A DNA stretch of 10,089 nucleotides from Arcobacter sp. UBA7394. GTDB taxonomy: Bacteria > Campylobacterota > Campylobacteria > Campylobacterales > Arcobacteraceae. Positions 1 through 7,973 of this stretch are shown here, in pieces (position 1 is the first letter of the stretch; the number at the start of each line of letters is the position of its first letter). The stretch lies in the NCBI GenBank assembly GCA_002470185.1, contig DKNG01000082.1, forward strand, positions 1 through 10,089, read 5' to 3'. Position numbers and translations under genes: made by a program. A model generated the notes under the pieces. That model worked only from the letters and a program-made list of their open reading frames with translations. It made no database searches and was not told the DNA's origin.

Positions 1-1
1 G

Positions 2-265
2 TGTTTAGAAGGACCTAAAGAAGCTGTAAATGAAATTTTTGAAAAGATAAAACTAGATAAAAGACACAATTCTATTATTGAGTTAATAGAAGAAGATGAA
101 GGACAAAGATATTTTCCCGATTGGTCAATGGGATATAAAAATATTAATCATCTTGATAGTTTCACTAGTCAAAAACTAAAAGACTACTCTGCTAAGGAGA
201 ATTTTAAATCATTTTCCACTGATGATATCTCTGAAATATTCAAAGAATTTATTGAAGTAACTTAA
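2..265 (+). CDS. BLUF-domain blue-light sensor, 3' part only
   Basis: This is the last 87 codons of a gene that begins before the window. The visible part matches the second half of a BLUF domain, which binds FAD and senses blue light: an LEG motif at the left edge, then a helix ending in DKRH (about visible residues 20-23), then a strand reading QRYFPDWSMG. The Trp and Met of WSMG (W41 and M43 of the visible part) are the family's semi-conserved residues next to the flavin. The key Tyr and Gln lie in the N-terminal half, outside the window, so flavin binding cannot be checked. After the domain there are only about 45 residues and no output domain, which suggests a stand-alone short BLUF protein that signals through a partner. 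The family call is fairly safe; the partner is unknown. Confidence 0.8.
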   Translation, partial: CLEGPKEAVNEIFEKIKLDKRHNSIIELIEEDEGQRYFPDWSMGYKNINHLDSFTSQKLKDYSAKENFKSFSTDDISEIFKEFIEVT

Positions 266-283
266 TATTTACACTTATTAATA

Positions 284-318
284 ATTGCAAGTTATAAATT
301 TTACTTATAACTTGTAAT
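284..318 (+). terminator. Stem-loop after the BLUF gene, probable terminator
   Basis: A 14-base-pair inverted repeat (arms 284-297 and 305-318, seven-base loop, one G-T wobble) starts 18 bases after the BLUF stop codon. It is AT-rich and has no clean T run behind it, so it would be a weak intrinsic terminator. Its place between two same-strand genes fits termination, but an operator or mRNA-stabilising hairpin is possible. Confidence 0.4.
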
Positions 319-337
319 ATCTAATCCTAAACTACAT

Positions 338-343
338 TATACT
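338..343 (+). promoter_or_regulatory. Candidate -10 element of the FTR-rhodanese gene
   Basis: TATACT lies 36 bases before the ATG at 380, in an A/T-rich context with no recognisable -35 element, which is usual for sigma-70 promoters of this bacterial class. A ribosome binding site (AGGA, 367-370) follows, nine bases before the ATG. The -10 call rests on similarity and position only. Confidence 0.35.
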
Positions 344-379
344 AATATACCTTTTTAAATACTAATAGGATTTTATATA

Positions 380-1126
380 ATGATCAAAAAAATTGATATA
401 GAAAGCGAAGAATATCAAACTGAGCTTGAATTAACAAAACAGTTTACAGATAAAGTTGTTGAAAGATTTGAATTTTCTTATAATCCAAATGATGAAGTAA
501 ATGAATCTATTCAAATGGGTCTTACAAGAAACAAAATGATTTATGGAAAAAGATATTGTCCATGTTTCATGGTTATTGGCGAAACAAAAGAAGAACAAAA
601 AGCTGCCGATAACCGATTATGTCCATGTGGACCTGCTTTAAAAGAAGAGATTCCTCAAAAAGGTAATTGTCACTGTGGAATTTTCTGTACTCCTGAATTT
701 GCTGCTCAAGCTGCAAAAGAAGAAGAGTTACATGATGCCATTGCCACTCATTCAAGAGGACTTACAAAAGAAGAGTGTGAATCTTTATTAACTCAAAGAG
801 AAGTTAATTCAACTGAATTAGAATCTTTATTAGAAGCTAGAGATTTAGGTTTTGTAAAATTCAATCTTGTTGATACAAGAGAATGGATGGAGTGGGTAGG
901 ACAGAGAATTAAAGGAACAGATCATTTAATTCCTACTACTTCTTTCTACCAAGCTTTAGAGAGAATTGATAATGAAAAAGATACACCAGTTGTTGTATAT
1001 TGTTTAAGTGGAAGTAGATCTGCTTATTGTCAAAGAATTATGCTTGATTTAGGATATAAATCAGTTGCTAATTTAGACTATGGTATTTCAATGTATCAAG
1101 GTGAATGTGAAAGCGGAGAGGCTTAA
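380..1126 (+). CDS. Ferredoxin-thioredoxin reductase catalytic domain fused to rhodanese
   Basis: A 248-residue two-domain protein, presumably cytoplasmic since no signal peptide or membrane segment is seen. Residues about 10-120 carry the ferredoxin-thioredoxin reductase catalytic signature: Cys pairs CPC (60/62), CPC (81/83) and CHC (97/99). By analogy with plant FTR, C60, C81, C83 and C97 would hold a 4Fe-4S cluster, and C62 with C99 would form the redox-active disulfide. The spacings (18 and 13 residues between pairs) are longer than in chloroplast FTR (16 and 8), and there is an extra C103. Residues about 150-245 form a rhodanese-like domain with active-site loop CLSGSRS (C208), so a persulfide on C208 is expected. 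The fusion suggests electron delivery from an Fe-S/disulfide centre to a sulfur carrier, but the substrate is unknown. No FTR variable subunit or thioredoxin gene lies nearby. AGGA at 367-370 supports the start. Confidence 0.88.
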   Translation: MIKKIDIESEEYQTELELTKQFTDKVVERFEFSYNPNDEVNESIQMGLTRNKMIYGKRYCPCFMVIGETKEEQKAADNRLCPCGPALKEEIPQKGNCHCGIFCTPEFAAQAAKEEELHDAIATHSRGLTKEECESLLTQREVNSTELESLLEARDLGFVKFNLVDTREWMEWVGQRIKGTDHLIPTTSFYQALERIDNEKDTPVVVYCLSGSRSAYCQRIMLDLGYKSVANLDYGISMYQGECESGEA

Positions 1127-1132
1127 TCATAA

Positions 1133-1166
1133 AAAGAATGTATCCTAACTTTCGGATACATTCTCT
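1133..1166. terminator. Bidirectional terminator hairpin between convergent genes
   Basis: A perfect 11-base-pair stem (arms 1135-1145 and 1154-1164, eight-base loop) sits in the gap between two convergent genes. On the minus strand it is followed at once by five T (complement of 1131-1135), a classic intrinsic terminator for the panB-ruvB operon. On the plus strand the tail (CTTTAAATTCTTCT) is weaker. The right arm and loop are also coding: they specify the last residues and stop of the membrane-protein gene. Confidence 0.68.
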
Positions 1167-2197
1167 TTAAATTCTTCTGTATATTTCTTAACTAAATGCA
1201 TGATTGATATGAAAAATGTCACCATTGCAGGACCAATAATCATACCCCAAAAACCAAATGTTGCTAAACCTGCAACAATAGAGAAGAAGATTAAAATCTC
1301 ATTTACATTAGTAGGTGTTCTAACTACTTTTTGATTAATATATTTTATAATAATTGGCTTTGCAAAAGTATCTGCAAAAATTGAAATCATTAATATTGAG
1401 TAAACAGCAATTACAATCGCATTGGTAATTGAACCAGTCATAGCTTCATAAATAGCTACAGGAAGCCACATAATAATTCCACCTACAACTGGAATTAGTG
1501 AAGCAAAACCATACAACACTCCAAGTAGTAAACCATCATATCTATAGAATGTCATAAAGAAACCAAATAAAAAGCCTTCAAACACCGCAGTTACTAAAAT
1601 TGAGTATAAAACAACTGTCATTACATTTGAAGATTCATAAAATAGAGTGATTGAATCATCTTTTTTTATTGGTAATAAGTCTTTCATATATTTAGATAAA
1701 CTACTTGCATATAGAGTAAAGAAGAAATAAAAGATAAGAATCATAACCATATCAATCATAAATGTTGCGGAGTTTTTACCTAAGTATGCCCCTAAAGATA
1801 TGATTTTCTGTACTACTTCTCCTACATCTACTTTTGCTAGAATTTGATTTAATTGTTGTTTTAAAAATAAGAAATCATCAGAAATATTTTCTACCCAAAA
1901 CTTAACAGAATCAAAACTTTTTATTAATGCTGTTTGATCAATATGGTTAAAGAAGTTTGCAAATGAAAAAATACAATACATTACTGGAATAAAAAATATT
2001 CCAGCAAGGCTTACAGTCATTAAAGAAGCAGAAACAGCTCGACTTTTTAATCTATTTTCTAAAAATAGAGTAAGAGAATTAGTAGCAACTGCTAATAATA
2101 AGGCAACAAACATTGCTTTTAAAAATGGAGAGAATAATTCCACCATAAAAAATATTGTAACTGCTGCTATTAAGATTAAAAAGTAGACTGGTTTCAA
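1145..2197 (-). CDS. AI-2E/PerM-family (UPF0118) membrane transporter
   Basis: A 350-residue inner-membrane protein of the AI-2E transporter family (PF01594). Hydrophobic segments lie near residues 4-20, 22-42, 58-82, 145-165, 194-217, 222-250, 257-279 and 301-335, with a soluble stretch at about 85-140, the usual family plan. Family signatures are the Pro/Gly-rich run around residues 232-246 (SLIPVVGG) and [12 protein letters not shown] near 314-325. Members have been linked to autoinducer-2 export, sodium/proton exchange or envelope functions, so the substrate cannot be assigned from sequence. The start is TTG at 2197-2195, sharing four bases (TTGA) with the ruvB stop, with AAGGA (complement of 2206-2210) eight bases upstream. 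This implies translational coupling to ruvB. The only nearby alternative, Met18, would delete the first helix. Confidence 0.88.
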   Translation of the reverse strand: MKPVYFLILIAAVTIFFMVELFSPFLKAMFVALLLAVATNSLTLFLENRLKSRAVSASLMTVSLAGIFFIPVMYCIFSFANFFNHIDQTALIKSFDSVKFWVENISDDFLFLKQQLNQILAKVDVGEVVQKIISLGAYLGKNSATFMIDMVMILIFYFFFTLYASSLSKYMKDLLPIKKDDSITLFYESSNVMTVVLYSILVTAVFEGFLFGFFMTFYRYDGLLLGVLYGFASLIPVVGGIIMWLPVAIYEAMTGSITNAIVIAVYSILMISIFADTFAKPIIIKYINQKVVRTPTNVNEILIFFSIVAGLATFGFWGMIIGPAMVTFFISIMHLVKKYTEEFKENVSES

Positions 2198-3222
2198 AAT
2201 AGATTTCCTTGATCATCTAATTTTTCACTTCCTGGATAAGACATTCTAAACATCTCATATGTTTTTACAGAAGCGACTCTTCCTCTTGCTGTTCTTTCAA
2301 TAAAACCATTTGCAAGTAAATATGGTTCAATTGCATCTTCAATAGTTCCTTCATCTTCACTAAGAGCTGCTGCCATAGTAGAAAGTCCCATTGGTTTACC
2401 CTTATTAGAAATTAAAAGTTCAAGAAGATTAATATCCATTTCATCAAAACCAGAATCATTAACTCCAATCTCATCTAATGCATATTTACATCTTTCAAGA
2501 TGAATTACATCTTCATTTTCAACTTCTGCAAAATCTCTTACTCTTTTTAGTAATCGTAAGGCAACTCTTGGTGTTCCTCTTGATCTTCTAGATATTTCTA
2601 AAGCTGCATCATCATCACATAACTTATCTAATTTTACAGATGCTTTTTGAATAATTTTTGCTAATTCATCATGATTATAAAACTGCATTCTAAAATGCAT
2701 ACCAAATCTCTCTCTTAAAGGATTTGATAACATTCCAGCTCTTGTAGTTGCACCAATTAATGTGAATCTTGGAAGGTCAATTTTAACAGTTTGTGCAGCA
2801 GGACCAGAACCAATAATAATATCAAGTCTATAATCTTCCATTGCAGGATAAAGTATCTCTTCAACAGCAGCACTTAGTCTGTGAATTTCATCAATAAATA
2901 AAATATCACCTTCTTCAAGGTTTGTTAAAATTGCAGCTAAATCCCCTGATTTTTCTATCATTGGACCTGCTGTTACTTTAATATTTGTATTCATTTCATT
3001 TGAAATAAGATAAGAAACAGTTGTTTTACCAAGTCCTGGAGGTCCATAGAAAAGTATATGGTCTAAAGCTTCATTTCTTTTTTTAGAAGCTTCAATAAAA
3101 ACTCTTAGGTTTTTTTTGATTTTTTCTTGACCAATGTAATCATCCCAAGAAGAGGGACGAAGGCTTATTTCAGCATTATCCTCTTCAAAAGAGATTTGTT
3201 CAACTTCAACAACTCTTTCCAT
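2194..3222 (-). CDS. ruvB: Holliday junction branch-migration helicase RuvB
   Basis: RuvB (342 residues, normal length) is the hexameric AAA+ ATPase that with RuvA drives branch migration of Holliday junctions before RuvC cleavage. Visible in order: the family N-terminus [12 protein letters not shown] (21-32), Walker A GPPGLGKT (60-67), Walker B LFIDEIH (108-114), the RuvA-contacting beta-hairpin region (about 129-149), sensor 1 GATTRAG (157-163), the arginine-finger region LRERFG (169-174), sensor 2 GTPR (216-219), and a C-terminal winged helix ending in the typical RxxYxMF-like segment. All catalytic motifs are intact. It starts three bases after the panB stop. Its ribosome binding site is weak (GAAGAAGAA inside the panB end), so translation is probably coupled to panB. 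ruvA and ruvC are not in the window. Confidence 0.98.
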   Translation of the reverse strand: MERVVEVEQISFEEDNAEISLRPSSWDDYIGQEKIKKNLRVFIEASKKRNEALDHILFYGPPGLGKTTVSYLISNEMNTNIKVTAGPMIEKSGDLAAILTNLEEGDILFIDEIHRLSAAVEEILYPAMEDYRLDIIIGSGPAAQTVKIDLPRFTLIGATTRAGMLSNPLRERFGMHFRMQFYNHDELAKIIQKASVKLDKLCDDDAALEISRRSRGTPRVALRLLKRVRDFAEVENEDVIHLERCKYALDEIGVNDSGFDEMDINLLELLISNKGKPMGLSTMAAALSEDEGTIEDAIEPYLLANGFIERTARGRVASVKTYEMFRMSYPGSEKLDDQGNLF

Positions 3223-3225
3223 GGA

Positions 3226-4035
3226 TTAGTATTCTTCTTCTTTTGCAGGGAATGATGCATCTTGTACATCACTTTTGTATTGGCTCACTGCATCTTTAAC
3301 TTGTTGCGCACCAGTCATATAGTGTCTTACAAATTTTGGTTTGAAGCTTTCAAAGAAACCTAACATATCAGACCACACAAGTACTTGACCATCTGTTACA
3401 TTTCCAGCACCAATACCAATAGTTGGAATTGAAACTGCTTCACTAATTCTTTTTGCAGCATCACTCATTACACCTTCAATAACAATTGAAAAAGCTCCTG
3501 CTTTTTCAACAGCAATGGCATCTTTAATTAATTGTTGAGTGTCTTCTTCAGTTTTTCCTCTAACTTTATATCCACCTTCACTTCTTACATATTGTGGCAT
3601 TAATCCAATATGACCCATAACAGCTACAGAATTAGAAGTTAAGTGAGAAATAATATGTGCTCTATCTTCTCCACCTTCAATTTTAATAGCTGCTGCATTT
3701 GTTTCTTGATAAACTCTAACAGCGTTAGTTAGTGCTTGGTCTTTGTTATTGTATGTTCCAAATGGCATATCTAAAATAACAAAAGCCTTAGGTGCTCCAG
3801 CACATACAGCATTAGTATGATAAATCATTTGATCAAGTGTTGCAGATAGAGTATCTGGTTTTCCAGCAAAACTCATATTTAGGCTATCTCCTACAAGAAT
3901 CATATCTGCTATTTCTTCAAATAGTTTTGCAAAAAGCGCGTCATACGCGGTAATCATTGTTAAATTTTTATTGCCTTTTGCTTTTTTAATTTTTGTTACA
4001 TTCATTTTCTCAAATTCATGTCTAATAATACTCAT
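3226..4035 (-). CDS. panB: Ketopantoate hydroxymethyltransferase PanB
   Basis: PanB (269 residues; E. coli 264) transfers a hydroxymethyl group from methylene-tetrahydrofolate to alpha-ketoisovalerate, giving ketopantoate, the first committed step towards pantothenate and coenzyme A. It is a cytoplasmic TIM-barrel enzyme. Landmarks are MITAYDALFAK (27-37), LVGDSLNM with metal ligand D50, ILDMPFGTY with D89, IKIEGG with E120, GHIGLMPQ (141-148), the catalytic base E187 in VIEG, and PTIGIGAG (204-211). The C-terminal FPAKEE is also typical. The start at 4035 has TAGGA (complement of 4046-4050) ten bases upstream. Met11 is an alternative with a poorer site. It leads the operon panB-ruvB-membrane protein; panC and panD are not here. 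Confidence 0.97.
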   Translation of the reverse strand: MSIIRHEFEKMNVTKIKKAKGNKNLTMITAYDALFAKLFEEIADMILVGDSLNMSFAGKPDTLSATLDQMIYHTNAVCAGAPKAFVILDMPFGTYNNKDQALTNAVRVYQETNAAAIKIEGGEDRAHIISHLTSNSVAVMGHIGLMPQYVRSEGGYKVRGKTEEDTQQLIKDAIAVEKAGAFSIVIEGVMSDAAKRISEAVSIPTIGIGAGNVTDGQVLVWSDMLGFFESFKPKFVRHYMTGAQQVKDAVSQYKSDVQDASFPAKEEEY

Positions 4036-4070
4036 TTTATTTATATCCTATAGTTTATGTTTAATTAGAT

Positions 4071-4076
4071 ATTCTA
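4071..4076 (-). promoter_or_regulatory. Candidate -10 of the panB operon promoter
   Basis: Read on the minus strand, a run of eight T is followed by GATAGAAT: an extended -10 (TG, one base, TAGAAT) with a T-rich upstream region in place of a -35, the pattern common in this bacterial class. It would give a leader of roughly 30 bases before the panB ATG. A perfect TATAAT on the same strand (complement of 4101-4106) is a second candidate. Confidence 0.5.
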
Positions 4077-4144
4077 TCAAAAAAAACTAAATTTTAAGAA
4101 ATTATAATGTGACATATTGTAAATTTTTGGGAATAACAGCCCGA

Positions 4145-4150
4145 TATAAT
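4145..4150 (+). promoter_or_regulatory. Candidate -10 of the pgm promoter
   Basis: A perfect TATAAT lies 44 bases before the pgm ATG in the divergent panB-pgm gap. TTGTAA at 4117-4122 is the nearest -35-like hexamer, but its 22-base spacing is too long for a standard pair. The leader contains AAGGAA (4185-4190), a good ribosome binding site five bases from the start codon. Confidence 0.5.
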
Positions 4151-4194
4151 AAATCATTTGATAATATAAATTATTAAAATTAAAAAGGAAAATA

Positions 4195-5828
<1,634 letters not shown>

Positions 5829-5829
<1 letters not shown>

Positions 5830-5857
5830 TGCTTCAAGGCTAGGCCTTGAGCATTTA
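5829..5857 (+). terminator. Probable intrinsic terminator of pgm
   Basis: The inverted repeat begins at the last base of the pgm stop codon: arms 5829-5840 and 5844-5854 pair with one bulged base (5833) around a TAG loop. The GC-rich core CAAGGC/GCCTTG stands out against the AT-rich surroundings. The tail is short (TTT then AAAA), so termination may be incomplete and some readthrough into trpA is possible. Confidence 0.58.
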
Positions 5858-5872
5858 AAAGATGAATTTAGA

Positions 5873-5878
5873 TAAAAT
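5873..5878 (+). promoter_or_regulatory. Candidate -10 of the trpA operon promoter
   Basis: TAAAAT, in the context TTTAGATAAAAT, lies 32 bases before the trpA ATG and after the pgm terminator. A ribosome binding site TAGGA (5897-5901) follows, nine bases from the ATG. No -35 is evident. No leader peptide, Trp codon cluster or attenuator hairpin is visible in the 81-base gap. Confidence 0.48.
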
Positions 5879-5910
5879 ATCTATTAATAAATAGAATAGG
5901 ATTTATTTTA

Positions 5911-6666
5911 ATGAATGAAAATATTGATAAAAAGTTAGTTGGATATATAACTGCTTCGATTCCTGATAATAATTTTACAGTTGATTTAGCTTTAAGCATG
6001 AAAGAAGCAGGTGTTGATACATTGGAGTTAGGAGTACCTTTCTCTGACCCAGTAGCAGATGGTCCAGTAATTGAAAAAGCAAATCTAATTGCACTACAAA
6101 ATGGTTTTAAATTAAAAGATTTATTTGAAGTTTCTTCAAAAATAGCACCAAATATGGATACTTTATGGATGGGATATATGAATCCATTTTATAGTTATGG
6201 TGTTGAAAACTTCTTAAAAAAAGCAGAAGAATTTGGTATAGCAGGAACAATTATTCCAGACTTACCTTATGAAATGGCAGATAACTACACAGCTTTATAT
6301 AAGAAATATAATAAAGCATCTATTTCATTTGTAGCTCCTACGCATACTGAAAATAGAATCAAAAAAGTTGTATCTAATGCTGAGAAATTTATTTATATGG
6401 TTGCATATGCTGGAATTACAGGTAGCGGTCAAAAAGAAGATTTAACTTCTGTTATTGCTAATGTAAGAAAATATACAGATACTCCTTTATACATTGGTTT
6501 CGGTGTTGATGAAAAAACATGCCAAGAGAAAGTAAAAGGTGTTGATGGTGTTATTGTTGGTAGTGCATTTGTAAAACATATTATTGATGACTCTTTATCA
6601 AATAATGAGAAAATTTCTAAAATCACTTCTCTTGCAAAAGAAATAAAAGAAAAAATTAATCAGTAA
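5911..6666 (+). CDS. trpA: Tryptophan synthase alpha subunit
   Basis: TrpA (251 residues, slightly shorter than the 268 of enterobacteria) splits indole-3-glycerol phosphate into indole and glyceraldehyde 3-phosphate and passes the indole to TrpB through the complex tunnel. The catalytic pair is present with the normal 11-residue spacing: E39 in LELGVPFSDP and D50 in VADGP. Other family marks are the N-terminal GYITASIPD (11-19), YMNPF (near 89), IIPDLPYE, the loop region VAYAGITGSGQ (about 164-174), GFGVDEK, and the phosphate-binding DGVIVGSAFVKHI near residues 207-219. No other trp gene adjoins it. It is the first gene of a run with bpt two bases downstream, an unusual setting for an enzyme that works as an alpha2-beta2 complex. 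Confidence 0.97.
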   Translation: MNENIDKKLVGYITASIPDNNFTVDLALSMKEAGVDTLELGVPFSDPVADGPVIEKANLIALQNGFKLKDLFEVSSKIAPNMDTLWMGYMNPFYSYGVENFLKKAEEFGIAGTIIPDLPYEMADNYTALYKKYNKASISFVAPTHTENRIKKVVSNAEKFIYMVAYAGITGSGQKEDLTSVIANVRKYTDTPLYIGFGVDEKTCQEKVKGVDGVIVGSAFVKHIIDDSLSNNEKISKITSLAKEIKEKINQ

Positions 6667-6668
6667 TT

Positions 6669-7406
6669 ATGAATATATTAAATAGAGATATTGAATTTAT
6701 AGAAGAGCAAAGAGATTGTTCTTATTTTGATACAGAAATATCTGATATTAGATATAGATATATGTATGATTGCTCAACTGATCAATATCAATCTATGTTA
6801 GAACGTGGATGGAGAAGATTTGGGAAAATGCATTTTGTACCAGAGTGTAAAGGCTGTACAAAATGTGTTTCAATGAGAATAGATGTAGCTAAATATAAAT
6901 TCTCAAAATCTGAAAAACGAGTTATTTCAAAAAATAAAGATACAAAATTATATATTAGACCTCCTTCTATGACTTTAGAACATTTGAATTTATATGATAA
7001 ATATCATGCTTTTATGAATGCAAAAAAAGATTGGCCATACTCTCCAATAGAACCAGGGGAGTATCAAAAATCTTATGTTGATGGAAAAGCAGAATATTCA
7101 AAAGAATTTTTATACATGAAGGATAATAAGTTAATTGGAGTTGCTCTAGTTGATTTATTACCAAACTCTGTATCTTCTATATATTGTTATTATGATCATG
7201 ATTATTCAGATTTATCAATTGGTAAATTTTCAATCTTAGCTCAAATAAAAATAGCAAAAGAGATGAATATACCATATATCTATCTTGGATATTGGATTAA
7301 AGACCATTTATCTATGGGTTATAAAGAAGCTTATAAACCATTTGAAATATTAAAAAATAGACCTTCTTTAGATGAAGAGACTATATGGGAAAATTATGAA
7401 TTATAA
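6669..7406 (+). CDS. bpt: Aspartate/glutamate leucyltransferase (Bpt type)
   Basis: A 245-residue aminoacyl-tRNA-protein transferase. Bpt enzymes transfer leucine from Leu-tRNA to proteins beginning with Asp or Glu, marking them for ClpS/ClpAP degradation (bacterial N-end rule). The N-terminal domain shows DCSYF (16-20), RYRYMYD, RGWRRFGKMHF (46-56), and the cysteine cluster PECKGCTKCVSMR with C60, C63 and C66; related ATE proteins use N-terminal cysteines to bind Fe-S or metal. The C-terminal GNAT-like domain spans about 100-240, with SSIYCYYDHDY (169-179), SIGKFSILAQI, YIYLGYWI (203-210) and MGYKEAYKPFE (216-226), the family's characteristic end. Length and motifs favour Bpt over arginyl-transferring ATE, though specificity cannot be proven from sequence. 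It begins two bases after trpA without a clear ribosome binding site, so coupling is likely. Confidence 0.92.
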   Translation: MNILNRDIEFIEEQRDCSYFDTEISDIRYRYMYDCSTDQYQSMLERGWRRFGKMHFVPECKGCTKCVSMRIDVAKYKFSKSEKRVISKNKDTKLYIRPPSMTLEHLNLYDKYHAFMNAKKDWPYSPIEPGEYQKSYVDGKAEYSKEFLYMKDNKLIGVALVDLLPNSVSSIYCYYDHDYSDLSIGKFSILAQIKIAKEMNIPYIYLGYWIKDHLSMGYKEAYKPFEILKNRPSLDEETIWENYEL

Positions 7407-7623
7407 TATTGTAGTTATTATTAGTGTCGTTATTTGTGCTATAATCTCTATGTTAATTAGTTATTATGGGGTTTTGCTACTACTAGATGAGAATAGTGGA
7501 TTATTCAAAATGGCCCAGTTAATCGTAGCCATAGTGTCAATGACAACATTTTATGCTCCAATTAAACATTTGTTATTAAAATATATGGATGTTGATGAGA
7601 GTGAAGGTGAGAGTGAAAAATGA
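7396..7623 (+). CDS. Small two-helix membrane protein, unknown function
   Basis: I do not recognise this family. It encodes 75 residues with two predicted membrane helices (about 4-29 and 39-57), a short loop between them, a basic patch (KHLLLKY) after the second, and an acidic tail (DVDESEGESEK). I place the start at the ATG at 7396, which has GGGA five bases upstream and overlaps the bpt end by 11 bases. An in-frame ATG at 7372 adds eight residues but lacks a ribosome binding site. The last codons contain a nine-base direct repeat (GAGAGTGAA at 7597-7605 and 7609-7617) that includes the ribosome binding site of the next gene. The stop overlaps the next start as ATGA, so the two products are probably made together. 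Confidence 0.75.
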   Translation: MNYNIVVIISVVICAIISMLISYYGVLLLLDENSGLFKMAQLIVAIVSMTTFYAPIKHLLLKYMDVDESEGESEK

Positions 7624-7973
7624 AAAAACTTCTTTTCTTTTTTTTGTTATGTACTACAGTATTATTTGCTCAAACTGAAGTAAATACAAGTGATGATTTA
7701 GAATTTGAACCAAAAGTAGATTGTTTAATTCTTCAAGATGAAAACTCAATAATTTGTAAATTTGAGTCTTTACGAAGTGTAAAAGATGAAAAAATTATCG
7801 TTCAATGGATTGACCCTCAAGGTGATATTTCAAGAAGTAGGGAGATGTTAGTTCCTGCTGGACATGGTTCTATTTATGATTATAGATATATAAAAGGTAG
7901 ATTACTTGGTAATTGGGCTTTTAAAGTTATAACAGAAGAAAAAGAATACAAAACACAATTTGAATTGAAGTAA
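7620..7973 (+). CDS. Small exported protein, unknown function
   Basis: A 117-residue protein with a clear Sec signal peptide: two Lys, a hydrophobic core, and a likely signal peptidase I site after residues VLFA (cut near 17/18). The mature part, about 100 residues, is predicted periplasmic. It looks beta-rich: it has C35 and C46, which could form a disulfide, then alternating strands (IIVQWIDPQGD near 59-69) and an ending GNWAFKVI...YKTQFELK that resembles the last strands of an Ig-like or accessory domain. No catalytic motif is seen and I cannot name a family. Its start overlaps the stop of the membrane-protein gene (ATGA) behind a strong ribosome binding site (AAGGTGAG, 7604-7611), suggesting a coupled membrane/periplasm pair. 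Its stop codon directly abuts that of the opposite-strand gene. Confidence 0.8.
   Translation: MKKLLFFFLLCTTVLFAQTEVNTSDDLEFEPKVDCLILQDENSIICKFESLRSVKDEKIIVQWIDPQGDISRSREMLVPAGHGSIYDYRYIKGRLLGNWAFKVITEEKEYKTQFELK

Noticed and set aside
573..755. 60-codon open frame on the minus strand
   Set aside because: It lies wholly inside the FTR-rhodanese gene, opposite the cysteine-rich region, with Gln/Leu-rich low-complexity protein and no independent support.
1145..2197. Calling this protein an autoinducer-2 exporter involved in quorum sensing
   Set aside because: The family name is historical. Members have varied reported roles, and no luxS or signalling gene is nearby.
4036..4194. Possible small gene or riboswitch in the panB-pgm gap
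   Set aside because: The gap holds no open frame of useful length and no structured GC-containing element. It is explained by two divergent promoters and leaders.
6429..6626. 65-codon open frame on the minus strand
   Set aside because: It is antisense to conserved trpA coding sequence, and the translation shows no domain or sensible composition.
7372..7395. Upstream in-frame ATG for the two-helix membrane protein
   Set aside because: It would add eight residues deep inside bpt without a ribosome binding site, whereas the ATG at 7396 has GGGA at good spacing.
7620..7676. Possible lipoprotein signal in the exported protein (Cys11)
   Set aside because: The residues before Cys11 (FLL) do not fit a lipobox and the hydrophobic core continues past it, so a normal signal peptidase I site near residue 17 fits better.
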